Source of the DNA: Corella eumyota
Taxonomy: Eukaryota; Chordata; Ascidiacea; Phlebobranchia; Corellidae
Assembly (NCBI GenBank): GCA_963082875.1
Contig: OY720103.1
Location: forward strand, 4,650,001-4,714,000
Direction of reading: 5' to 3'
DNA: 64,000 bases
Shown here in pieces: positions 53,401-64,000 of this stretch. The notes beneath the pieces were generated by a model. The model ran no database searches and was not told the origin of the DNA. It was given only the letters and a program-made list of their open reading frames with translations. The position numbers were made by a program, and so were the translations under genes. Positions within the stretch are counted from its first letter, which is position 1; each line of letters starts with the position of its first letter.

Positions 53401-55525
53401 GTCGGCAGCGTGGTGTGGTGGTCAGAACACTTCCTACACTACGTGAGGTCTCGGGTTTGATCTCCAGTATTTTATGCTGTAGCGCCCTTAAGTAAAGCGC
53501 TATAAACGGTATGAACTCCTGCTGAGCCAGCACCTAATCAGCAGCTCGACGATTGGGCAAATATAATTTATACTATCCCAAACTGCCGCAGGCAACTCAA
53601 AATTGGGTCGGGGAAAAAGTTGTTTCTCTATGTTTAGGTCGTGCAGTTGACCTTACCACGTCGAGGATAAAGATATATCCAAAAAATATATGTTTTCGAA
53701 CACATTAGGTAGAAGACATTAGTTACTACCCTAAATCTTGTTTTCGATAAGTTGTTAGACACCATGTTTCTGTTTCAACAGGTTCTGAGGAAGAGAGATC
53801 CGCTTTCCAATTGGCTTATGCTCATGGCAAAAAAGCTGACTACCACGACGAACTTGTGGTGAAAGGAGAAGGCGATATAGAAATCACAATTGCTGCTGTC
53901 GGGAAAACTGTCGTTGGCGAAAAACTTACTATTCAAGTCAAGGTATGCGTGCCTACGTAAAGGCATGAGCAAAAATGTAAAACTTTACCATATGAAATTT
54001 AAATTGGTTTGTTGAAACTTATGAAAAGCTTTAAGATATCTTTGTTATACTACTATTAGAAATAAGATAAATTAAGCATTTAGGGTCCCCATAGAAGTGT
54101 GTTAAAACCTACCTCTAACAAGTGGATATTATTTGATACTTGACATTATTATCTTTTTTTCTTGTAATACAGATTACAAATACGACTGCCAAGGCTTGCA
54201 AGGCACTGATCAACACTGCTGTTTTTACTGTACTGCATAACGATGAACGTAAAGCGATCCTTCGAAAACTCAAGGCTACGGTTTCACTAAAGCCAAAACA
54301 AGGTAAGAATTTAAAACTTGTTTTTACTTTATGGGGTCGTGAGTTTGATTCCCACTGATTCAAAGTTGTGACATCCTTGGGTAAGATGCTTGACATCCTT
54401 GGGTGAGATGCTGTATATCTTTGGATAAGATGCTTAAGTAAAGTCAAAAGAGATCAGTAATTTAATAATCATTTGCAAAATAGTTATTATTATTATTAAA
54501 AATTCCAAAATCAAACCTGAGACTATAGATTAGGGTATCCAATATTACATTCTAGTCGTTTTTTTTCCACAAAAAAATGCTGAGTTCTTGACTTTAGCAA
54601 ATTTAATTGATTTACTCTTACAGCTGAGGTGCAGACGTTCGAATTTGAGTTGGTCAACTACTTGGGCAAACTTGTTGACAACAACGTGATTCGCACTGCA
54701 ACATCCGTAAAGAACTTGGACGATAACATTATGTACTTTGACAGCAGTGACGTGACAATGGAAGTGCCAGAAGGCATGCTAACAGTTAAGGTAAGGGGTT
54801 ATTGATATCTTCTTCTTTTATTTTTCTTTTGGAAAAGGCGACTTTTCCGTCTCCACATGAAGAAGCTTCTGTTACCCCAACCAAGTGTTTAATTCTTTTT
54901 AGTAGTTTAGAATGTTATTAACATAAACAAGACAAGTGTTGCAAACTGGATAGAACTAGTTAAAAACTATTTATACAACGACTATAGTTGTTTTTGGTTA
55001 CAGGATCTTGACAATGCTTCCACTTTTTATTTAACTTGCACATTTTTTTGCAGTGTGGGGACTCGTCTCCAGCATGGGAAAACTTCGAGGTCCGATTTGA
55101 AGTTCACAATAAATTCCCCTTCCGCCTTACTGGTGGTGAATTTACTATTACTGGATCTGGTGTCAATCCAAAAACGCTTAAAAACCAGTAAGTACACATA
55201 ACACATTAACCTTAAAAGTGTGATAACTCCTGCAGGTTAACAATTAGGCAATATAGCCAATGGTATTTGGGGTTGGGTCAAGGTAACCGTTGTTACCTAT
55301 CTCAGTGATATGTGGACAGGTTACTACGTTAAAGGAAATAAATAAATAAAACGTTTTCTAACTTAGATTTTGTTTTATAGTGAAATTATTGAGCCAAACG
55401 CAACGTATTTGAGCCCACCTATCGACATCAAGGGATACTTGCGTGGAAACAAAAGGCTTACCGCAGATTTTGACTCGAACGAAGTCAACAATATTAAAGG
55501 CACTAAAGTGGTCGAAATCTATTAA
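47449..55525 (+). CDS. Transglutaminase, copy 1, 14 exons, intact
   Basis: Calcium-dependent protein-glutamine gamma-glutamyltransferase; forms isopeptide crosslinks. Exons 47449-47470, 49837-50001, 50296-50481, 50898-51158, 51367-51614, 51718-51895, 52187-52378, 52833-52972, 53137-53293, 53782-53942, 54173-54302, 54624-54790, 55054-55187, 55381-55525; 761 residues. The catalytic triad is complete: Cys344 in YGQCWVF, His403 in WNFHVWN, Asp426 in [26 protein letters not shown] and the Ca-site segment GSEEERSAF match animal enzymes, followed by two C-terminal beta-barrels (exons 10-14). The start MGNGES fits N-myristoylation, so this form is probably cytosolic and membrane-linked. Exon 2 adds an acidic motif, [18 protein letters not shown], not part of the usual transglutaminase domains. 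Introns 3, 7 and 9 contain SINEs absent from copy 2. Confidence 0.95.
47471..49836. other. Transglutaminase copy 1 intron 1, with short repeats
   Basis: 2.4 kb. Contains GAAAAATGCCATTCAGCGTA twice (near 47832 and 47863), a decayed SINE A tail near 47565-47660, three tandem copies of a 33-bp unit at about 49007-49105 (ATATCATTAACTTAAATACG), and a perfect GC hairpin at 49407-49421 (GGGGGC GCA GCCCCC) that stands out in AT-rich sequence. Confidence 0.6.
50527..50815 (+). mobile_element. SINE family A in transglutaminase copy 1 intron 3
   Basis: Complete: head CCGGCAGCGTGGTGTAGTG, body GCGCCCTTGAGTAAGGCGC, tail ATCGACGATAAAGATATAT. Absent from the same intron of copy 2, so it inserted after the duplication. 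Confidence 0.88.
52424..52575 (-). mobile_element. SINE family B in transglutaminase copy 1 intron 7
   Basis: Contains TTATCTTAAGGTGATAGG at the tail side and CCGAACCTGAAACCTTTCG at the B-box side. Missing from copy 2. Confidence 0.65.
53401..53690 (+). mobile_element. SINE family A in transglutaminase copy 1 intron 9
   Basis: Complete copy from CGGCAGCGTGGTGTGGTGG to GTCGAGGATAAAGATATAT. Missing from copy 2. Confidence 0.88.
55210..55345 (+). mobile_element. Old SINE A tail fragment, copy 1 intron 13
   Basis: ATAACTCCTGCAGGTTAAC, GGGTTGGGTCAAGGTAACC and an AAATA-type end. The same fragment is in copy 2 at about 61636-61795, so it predates the duplication or was spread by conversion. Confidence 0.55.
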
Positions 55526-56436
55526 GTCAAATATAGAAATATAGATGATCTTTATCAGATATAATTAGTTTGCTTTATTGTAACCGTATTACTTACGGTC
55601 TTAAAAGACATTATATTCATAGCATTAAAATGTAGAAATTGTAGCGACCCTATTTTGATGTTGTTCTTGTAAATGTGTCCAGAATAACCGTTATACTTTT
55701 ATTAAAAATTATAATCACATTTTGTTTAAAACATGCAGTTATTGATATTTAAAATTGTTATTTCGGCTGTATATTCTAAATTTTAACATTTACTTCTATG
55801 GGTAAAACCCAGTTCAATTGCTGAATAAATTTAGTTTGAAAAACTTGAATGTTTGTTGATAATTAAGTATTTAAGTAATGACAGTTTTTATCAAATCCAA
55901 CAAATACATATATGTTTGATCACCTTTCATTAGTTGATAAAAACATTAATACAAATTCCAAGTTTTACTAATTTTGCTATCCTCATAGATAATAAGATTT
56001 ATTCAAGAAATTTTTGTATTTACCATATTGCCAAAAGAACGCATTAAACTGCATTAAGGCAGTTTTTTTCAGTTATACATATATTTTATAAAAACTTAAC
56101 AACACGGTCTAACGCTTTACAGCGTAAGAAAAATGCGAAAACAGAAATTACTTTTTAATTAGGGAATTGTTATTGGAGCGCAGAGAGGAAATTTTCGTTT
56201 TGTCTACGTGGCATATTTACAACAGGTTTTTAGAGAAAAAATTAGTTTCATACAAACCCGGAACCACAAAGGTTTTATATACTTTTTTGGCGGCTATAAA
56301 GGAACGGACGAAAGTTTAAATTGTTGTCTAATTTTTATTAAAGTAAGATATAGCTAAATCTGCTAAACAGGTTAAATCATAATCTTTTAACATTTTTAAT
56401 CAGATGAAGTTAAAAAAAACCTTTAAGTTTAGTAGA
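55526..56436. other. Spacer between transglutaminase copies 1 and 2
   Basis: 3' UTR of copy 1 followed by the copy 2 promoter region. The first part resembles the sequence after the copy 2 stop. No other gene. Confidence 0.5.
55824..55829 (+). terminator. Polyadenylation signal AATAAA, transglutaminase copy 1
   Basis: In GCTGAATAAATTTAG, about 300 bases past the stop; the matching place after copy 2 reads ATTAAA (62236-62241). Confidence 0.5.
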
Positions 56437-59400
56437 ATGAAAAACGAAAAATCCAAAGGTAAAACTGATTAAAATTTTATTTATTTGTAAAAGTCAATAT
56501 ATTTTTTTACTGCGTAGTTTTTGCATAAACAAAGTTATATCGAGTTATACCAAGTTTATAGTTTTGCCTGAATAGCTTTTATGCAAAATCGTATCTTGTG
56601 ATACGTTGTAACCTGAACCATAAAGTTTTTTGTATACGAGCAAGTTTGGGCATGTATGTATAGCGCATTTGTGATAAAGTAGCATATAAAAATATTGTTT
56701 TAAATTCTACAATTGAAAGTGTTTTTTTAAAGTAGTCACAACATTTGATTAAAACAAAGTTTTGTGTTTTGTATAAAGGGTTTAAACTACCAAGTGCTTG
56801 ACAGTATAACAAAATTAAAATCATTAAAAAAACAAACAGTAAACGATTTTTTCAAAAAAATTATTGGAACTTTAAATATTTTTAAAAATTGATAATTTTA
56901 ATAACGACAAACGTTCTTTATTTGTTCATTCCAATGCATGTTACAAAATGCCATAAACACATAATTTGAAAATGTTTTTAAAGATGCTCAAGATCCGGAA
57001 GAAATCAGTGAATATTTAAACGATCATCCCGAGTTTTTAGCGGGCTATATTGACCGCAATCCTGACTTGTTGAGAATGTAGATAGGGGAAAGGTAGACGA
57101 ATGGTTAAAAAAAATCAAAACTGCAGATACGCGTAAGTCAAATACTAAAACAAATTCAACCTATAGTTATTCTGCTTTTTATATCATTAAGAAATTTTCG
57201 GCGATAAAAGTAACAGTAAACGATGTTAGGCCTGTAAATAAGAACTTTGTTTGGCACTTATTGTATAAACCTAAAAAAAGATATAGCTAACAAGTTTATT
57301 ACTAGTATGTAATTTCTACTCCAGCTAAGATCTTGCAAATTTTGCGCATTGACTACTTGAAGGAAAAGAATTGTTTAAAGCACCATACGAACAACTACAT
57401 TCACAACAATTTGGTGTTAAGACGAGCGGATAAGTTTACTCTGGATCTTTATTTTAAAAACAGAGCTTTCTTGAAGTCCAAAGACAGCATATTCTTAGAA
57501 TTTTCGATTGGTTAGTATTTTTGTAAATTTGCAAAAAGATTTTTAATTCTTGCTAATTAACTAAAAAACTTATTTTTAACACAAGTATATTTTTTCTGTA
57601 TATTGAAAGGTTTTTTAACCATTAATTTTACCTAATTTAATTGTATTAGGACCAAGTCCCAATCTTATTTCTGGAACAAAGATAAGAGTTCCAATTAAGG
57701 ACTCCGTTCAGGAAAGCAGGTGGTCAGGAAAGTTTGTAACTGAGAACAAAGACAAAAAAAAGGTGACGGTTAAGGTTAACATACCCGCTACTGCTATTAT
57801 TGGAAAATACCAACTTACTGTAGAGATCGTTACCATAACAAAAGATGGGCCTAAAACCGAAAGAAAAGTTAAGCCTGATGTAGTGGTAATTTTTAACCCG
57901 TTCCAAGAAGGTTAGTTTCAATAATTATATACGAGAGAATAAATATTTATTACAGAACTTTGATTCTGATTTTTTCTTCCTTTAAATTTTGTTAACATTT
58001 TTTGTATATTTAACCAGCTGATGATGTTTTCATGAAAAAAGAAAAGGATCGAGACGAATATGTACTCAACCAGGAAGGTGTTATCTACAGAGGTACTTGG
58101 AGGTCGATAACACCACTGCATTGGATTTTCGGGCAGTTCGAAAGTGACATTCTTGACATTGTGCTTAAGCTGTTAAGGCAGGACACCCGCACAAAAAATG
58201 ACCCAAATAAAAGCTACAAGAAACGCAACTCACCTGTATATGTCAGCAGAGTGCTATCAGCAATGGTACATTTTAGAAAATTATTTAAATTAATCTTTAT
58301 TTTTTTTTTTCAACTTTTTGGTATCTTTACTAAAATAGGTAATGTAAACAAAGTTAAAACATTTTTTATCCAGATTAACTGCAATGATGATACCGGAGTT
58401 CTTCATGGACGATGGGACGGGAAGTATTCTGACGGTAAACATCCATTCCAATGGAATGGAAGTGTAGAAATTCTGCGACTGTGGAACAAAAAACAAATGA
58501 CTGCAGTCAAGTATGGCCAATGTTGGGTCTTTTCCGGTGTGCTGACAACAGGTAATCTGCAAGATTAAAGGTCCATATATTTTGGGAACAACGCTTAAAT
58601 GCGTTGCACAGAAAATGTACCTACAATTTAAGGTTTATTAATATGGTTAAAACTTGGTTTATTTTTATAAATATAGCACTTAGAGCTCTTGGAATTCCTG
58701 CACGCAGCACCACCAACTTTCTTTCAGCCCATGACAAAGAATACAACATGACCATCGACAATTTTATTGACGACAATGAGGTTTTCGATATCGGAGACAA
58801 AGAATGGAATTATCACGTTTGGAACGACTGCTACTTTAAAAGACCAGATTTACCAAAAGGTTAGGAAAGAAATATCTCAGTGACGTAATTTCTATTTTTA
58901 TTGTTATTTTAGGTAAAGTGGAAAAGTAAACTACTTTTAAAAATTTTCTGTAAAAAAAGGAAATTTTAAACAAAACGCCCTTAAACTTATATTGTTTTGA
59001 GATCGACTTATTTTATAAACACATTCCATTTACCTGAACGTTTGTTTTTATAACTTAATTCTTTCTTGTTTTTGCATGACTAGGCTACGATGGCTGGCAA
59101 GCGATCGATGCTACACCACAAGAACTTAGCGGAGATCTTTACCAGTGCGGTCCCTCGCCCTTGAAGGCTATTAAAAACGGAGAAGTCTTTATTGGATATG
59201 ACACTGACTTCTTATTCAGCGAAGTAAAAATTTGTAAAATTTAATCTAGATTTTTCAGGGGTATTTTTGCCCTTTTATAACTCTCCCGGCATGTCTTATA
59301 TAGAAGCCAAGCATAGTTTTTAACTTTGATTTTTCTGGATTTAAAAAAAAAATTGGAACAGGTAAATGCAGATCGTTGTACATGGAGAGTTAACGATCAA

Positions 59401-61966
59401 AGAGAAGTAGTCGGTTTGGTTAATCGCCAACCCAAGTACTTTGGTAAGAAAATCAGTACAAAAATGGTTGGATCAAATGAAAGAAACGACATAACCCACG
59501 AGTACAAGTTCCCAGAAGGTAATGCTGGTTAGAAAAATTGTTTTTAGTTTTTATTTTGAAAAAATTAAGGTAAACTTTTTATCGATTTATATTATTTTAA
59601 CTTAAAATAAATAGTTTGTTATAAGTTTTAGTAACCACTATCTGTTTTGCAGGTTCTAAAGACGAAAGAACTGCTTTTCAATTGGCTTATGCTCATGGCA
59701 GAAAAGTTGACTACCTTGACGAACTTGTAGTAAAGGGAGAGGGTAACATAGAAATTGAAATTGCTGCAGTCGAAAAAAACATTATCGGCAACACGATTAC
59801 TATAGAAGTCAAGGTAGATATGTTTTCAGTTGAAAAAACGTCTCTCTTATATTTTTTGTTTTTGCCAGTAGTACAATAATTGACTTTGTAAATTTTTGTT
59901 AAAAAAAATAAACTAATTTTAAGTATGTTAATTTTGATTTTCAATTTTTTATTATAACTACTACAGGCCTCAAATAAAACCGGCAAGGATTGCAATGTGT
60001 TGATTAACACTTCTATTTTTACTATATTGCATAACGGTCAACACAAAACAGACCTTCAAGTGGTTAAAGACACGGTTAAACTTAAAGCAAAAGAAAGTAG
60101 GAACTTTTAAAACCTTTAACAACTTTTTATTTTGCCACTACTTGCAAACCATTTATTTAAAAAGGTGGCAAATTTTAACTTTAACAAATTTAGTTAATTT
60201 ACTTCTAAAGCTGAGGTGCAAACGTTCGAAATTGACTTGGTCAACTACCTGGGCAAACTTGTTGACAACAACGTGATTCGCACTGCAACATCCGTAAAAA
60301 ACTTGGATGATAACATTATGTACTTTGACAGCAGTGATTTGACAATGGAAGTCCCAGAAGACATACTGATAGTTAAGGTAGAGATTTATTAATATCAACA
60401 TCTTCTTCTTATATTTTTCTTTCGGAAAAAGCGACTTTACCGTTTCCACATAAAGTAGCTTTTGTTACTCTAACAAAGTCTTTATTTCTTTTTAGCAGTT
60501 TAGAATGTTCTTGAAATAATAATATTCGTTTTATATAATTAATTTGCTGATTAATTTGACTTGGCAAAAATGGGCACTTTTTTACAAAGTGGGATCGAAC
60601 TTAGGACATTAGGTGCTTGCGACTTTTATAGAAAAAAACTACATATACAACGACTTAACAACTACATATACAACGACCTAACAACTACATATACAACGAC
60701 TTAACAACTACATATACAACGACCTAACAACTACATATACAACGACTCAACAACTACATATACAACGACTCAACAACTACATATACAACAACTTAACAAC
60801 TACATATACAACGACTTAACAACTACATATACAACGACTCAACAACTACATATACAACGACTTAACAACTACATATACAACGACTCAACAACTACATATA
60901 CAACGACTTAACAACTACATATACAACGACCTAACAACTACATATACAACGACTTAACAACTACATATACAACGACCTAACAACTACATATACAACGACT
61001 CAACAACTACATATAAAACGACTTAACAATTACATATACAACGACTCAACAACTACATATACAACGACTTAACAACTACATATACAACGACTCAACAACT
61101 ACATTTACAACGACTTAACAACTATATATACAACGACCTAACAACTACATATACAACGACTCAACAACTACATATACAACGACTCAACAACTACATATAC
61201 AACGACTTAACAACTACATATACAACGACTTAACAACTACATATACAACGACTCAACAACTACATATACAACGACTTAACAACTACATATACAACGACTC
61301 AACAACTACATATACAACGACTTAACAACTACATATACAACGACTTAACAACTACATATACAACGACCTAACAACTACATATACAACGACTCTAGATATT
61401 ATGTAAACTTTTTTGAGCAAGCAGAATGATTTCTAATCCATTCTTCTACTTTTTATAACTTACACGTTTACTTTGCAGTGTGTGGACTCGTCTCCAGCAT
61501 GGGAAAACTTCGAGGTGCGATTCGAGGTTCATAACAAATTTCCCTTTCGGCTTACCGGTGGTGAATTTACTATTACTGGGTCTGGTGTCATTCCAAGAAC
61601 GCTTAAAAACCAGTTAGTATAACACATTGATTTTATAACCGTGATAACTCCTACAGGTTAACAATTAGGCAATATACCCAATAGTATTTAAAACTTTTAG
61701 AGGCAACTTGGGGTTGAGTCAAGGTAACAATTGTTGCCTATCTTAATAATGTGTAGACAGGTTTCTACGTCGAGAAAAATAAATAAATAAAACGTTTTGT
61801 AACTTAGATTTTGTTTTATAGTGAAATTATTGAGCCAAACGCAACGTACTTGAGCCCACCTATCGACATCAAGGGATACTTGCGTGGCAACAAAAGGCTT
61901 ACCGCAGATTTTGACTCGAACGAAGTCAACAATATTAAAGGCACTAAAGTGGTCGAAATCTATTAA
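56437..61966 (+). CDS. Transglutaminase, copy 2, 14 matching exons, exon 2 frame interrupted
   Basis: Exons matching copy 1 one for one: 56437-56458, 56984-57132, 57325-57510, 57650-57910, 58018-58265, 58374-58551, 58677-58859, 59084-59223, 59362-59518, 59653-59813, 59967-60096, 60211-60377, 61479-61612, 61822-61966. Exons 3-14 are open with conserved splice phases, and the triad is kept: Cys codon 58521-58523 (YGQCWVF), His 58814-58816 (WNYHVWN), Asp 59107-59109 (AIDATPQE). Exon 1 reads MKNEKSK, so the myristoylation Gly of copy 1 is gone. Exon 2 still shows EEISEYLNDHPEFLAGYI, but a TAG and a net shift of frame follow near 57078. Either translation uses another first exon or this is a young pseudogene; the open catalytic exons favour a working core. 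Intron 12 carries a large minisatellite. Confidence 0.88.
60640..61392 (+). repeat. 23-bp minisatellite, about 32 copies, in copy 2 intron 12
   Basis: The unit is AACAACTACATATACAACGA followed by CTT, CCT or CTC; these last bases vary between units while the rest is nearly invariant. A single related stretch lies in the same intron of copy 1 (about 54963-54985). Confidence 0.95.
61636..61795 (+). mobile_element. Old SINE A tail fragment, copy 2 intron 13
   Basis: Counterpart of the copy 1 fragment at 55210-55345, slightly longer, with ACTTTTAGAGGCAACTTGGG. Confidence 0.55.
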
Positions 61967-63748
61967 GTCAAATATAGAAATATAGATGGTCTTTATCAGA
62001 TATAATTAGTTTGCTTTATTGCAACCGTATTACTTATCGTCTTAAAAGACAATATATTCATAGCACAAAAATGTAAAAATTGTAGCCATTATATTTTGAT
62101 GTTGTTCTTGTAATTGTGTCTATTATCATGTTTTTTTAAATGCAGTTAGGTTATGATTATAAAAAGTTGTTATTTCGGCTGTATATTTTTAATTTTTAAT
62201 TTTACTGCTTTGGGTAAAACCCAGTTCAATTGCTGATTAAATGTAGTTTAAAAATTTATTTTTTTTCTGATGATTAAGAAAAAAAGAGTGGAATTAGTAA
62301 AATAATTTAAAAATAACACTACATCAAGTTATATTACCAAGTTATATTACCAAAGTTATATTACATCAAGTTATATTACTATAAACAAGATTCAAGTTGT
62401 AAATTCTAATAAAATATGGAAATTTAAATATGGTTAACCTGATAAAATTATAATGATTCATGAACAAACAATTGTGCTTGGCCCTGACTGTACTTCATAA
62501 ATATTGTTTTTTGCGATTATTTTTTGATAAGAAAGTTTACAATAAACAATGATTTCATGATATACAACTACAAATTCCTCTACAAAGTGTTAACCTTTCT
62601 TTTTTTGCGTGTAACGTAGCAAAAATAGGTAATATAACTATTTTTAATACAGCAAATCTTTCATTCCTGACATTCAACCACAAAATCTACAAATATATAA
62701 TACTTTTAAACAGGGTAAGTTATTGAAAATTGCGTCTTACGAAAATGTGGTAGAGTACAATGTCGAAATAACTTTATGTGTCACATTTCTATAAAAATGT
62801 TTTAATGTACTGTCCCGCCCACATCATTGACTGACGAATGTAAGCAAATGTTTAATACAAATGATGTCATCTGTCTGTTAAATATAAATATGTCTGAAAG
62901 TTAAGATATTTTAAGACACAAAAGTAAAAATTTAAGTGAAACTAAAGAAATGTAATCGTCAGCCGCTCAAAATACAGCCACCATGGAGAATTGGAATACT
63001 TTGATTTTGCAACCGAATGTTTAATTATAACCTAATTTCTAGCAAAACTAACCTCAAAAAGTGTGTAACATGGTGTCTGTGGTTTCGGTGAACGACCGCC
63101 GACAACGTTGCTTGACACAAGCAAGTATTAACCACAAAATATCCGCGGGTCATAATTTCTGCGTTTTAAGAATGTACGGCGATGACGACAAAAAAAGTGG
63201 TGACGTCACGATCAATGGGAGAATCTAGGTCTTCCTAATTATTACACAATTTTACAAACCCTGGCTTGATTAAAACCAGAAAACAAACCAGTTAATATAC
63301 AAAATTTACAATTACAGAAGAGTTTTTAACAACTTTATTTATAAATGTATTGGTAATCTCTCTCTAAAACCGATGTCTTAAACCAATAGCTGATAAATAC
63401 ATTAAAAAAGAACTAAACGGTTACAAGTTTTATGCATCATTTGTATATAACACCTAAACTTAGGCATTGCGAGATAAAAATTTATGATAAAATATTTTTT
63501 TATGATCACAAGCTGTCATTTTCTTACCATCATTTTAATTTTGCATGACGCATAAAGTTGCAGACGCAATAACATATACAAAATCGGGGCTTCGACTTAG
63601 GTTAACTAAAAACTAAATATATTCTTAGGCTGTAGCCTAGAGGGCTTTACTACCACAATAAAAAGCAATTGTTCTTAAACTAAGTTTCATATCTTCAAGC
63701 AAAAAGGATAGTGTTTACTTTTTCTGTAGTGGTATAAGTTGAAAGAAC
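61967..63748. other. Spacer between transglutaminase copies 2 and 3
   Basis: Begins with the copy 2 3' UTR. Short duplications of CAAGTTATATTAC lie near 62327-62380. Around 62960-63240 the base composition is richer in GC; a CRE palindrome TGACGTCA sits at 63201-63208 and a 52-codon ATG frame at 63070-63228. Confidence 0.45.
63070..63228 (+). CDS. Small open frame, doubtful
   Basis: Encodes MVSVVSVNDRRQRCLTQASI and 32 more residues ending SGDVTINGRI. Base composition is unlike the AT-rich flanks. No homology recognised and no splice support. It could be a short coding exon, a promoter-associated transcript or chance. Confidence 0.2.
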   Translation: MVSVVSVNDRRQRCLTQASINHKISAGHNFCVLRMYGDDDKKSGDVTINGRI

Positions 63749-64000
63749 ATGAAATTGATTTTATCGTTGATAATATGTTTTGGAATGGCATTTTCGAACC
63801 AAGGTAGGTATACCTGAAAGGTTTTAAATGGATTTAATTTACATATACTTGAAACAAAAAGATTTCTTTTGCTCTTAGCTATGCCTATGAAAGAAGAGGT
63901 TGTCGTTGAAGAAGAATTAACAGAAGATGATCTTGCATTCTTATCTTTTAGTAGTCAACCGGACCTTGTCCAAACCTACCTTGATTACTATCTCGACCTT
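63749..64000 (+). CDS. Third transglutaminase-family gene, first two exons (runs off the right edge)
   Basis: Exon 1 (63749-63803) encodes MKLILSLIICFGMAFSNQ, a good signal peptide, with a phase-1 donor as in copies 1 and 2. Exon 2 starts at 63879 and reads MPMKEEVVVEEELTEDDLAF then LSFSSQPDLVQTYLDYYLDL. The second part lines up with the exon 2 motif of copies 1 and 2 ([20 protein letters not shown]), in the same exon with the same phase. I infer a third tandem paralogue that enters the secretory pathway. No catalytic sequence lies inside the window, so the transglutaminase identity rests on position, phase and this motif. Confidence 0.7.

Noticed and set aside
60640-61392. CRISPR-like array
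   Set aside because: Head-to-tail 23-bp units with no spacers in an animal intron: a minisatellite.

Overview
The window looks like nuclear DNA of an ascidian tunicate, probably Ciona or a close relative. It is AT-rich, has genes of many short exons with GT-AG introns, carries dozens of tRNA-derived SINE copies and fragments, and its protein genes are clearly metazoan. The species call is inference from these traits; no database search was possible. Exon coordinates were read by eye from splice signals and frame continuity. The four complete models each sum to a whole number of codons.

Layout. The first exon of fascin lies at the left edge (minus strand). About 6-18 kb is a repeat island with two adjacent large inverted-repeat structures. 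The first (6206-11408) is a transposon with long inverted terminal repeats, an 8-bp target duplication and an internal minus-strand gene for a ubiquitin-specific protease. The second (12478-17652) is a diverged giant palindrome whose arms carry a row of tRNA-like modules. From 18592 to 27749 (minus) there is an 18-exon formin of the pleckstrin-homology class. After a gene-poor stretch holding one decayed coding relict comes an 11-exon junctophilin (33613-39041, minus). A six-exon gene for an unrecognised protein with an N-terminal myristoylation signal follows at 41590-44346 (plus). The right third is a tandem transglutaminase cluster on the plus strand: one intact gene (47449-55525), a second whose N-terminal exon is interrupted (56437-61966), and the first two exons of a third, with a signal peptide, at the right edge (63749 onward).

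Fascin and the formin are actin-organising proteins, junctophilin joins plasma membrane to endoplasmic reticulum, and transglutaminases crosslink proteins. I see no sign that these neighbours form one pathway. The transglutaminases are a local duplication series, and their introns allow several events to be ordered: an old SINE fragment shared by both copies, younger SINEs in copy 1 only, a minisatellite born in copy 2, and near-identical last exons that suggest gene conversion.

The strongest candidate for something undescribed is the protease-bearing transposon. Next are the tRNA-module palindrome and the short acidic N-terminal motif shared by transglutaminases that differ in their membrane-targeting leaders.
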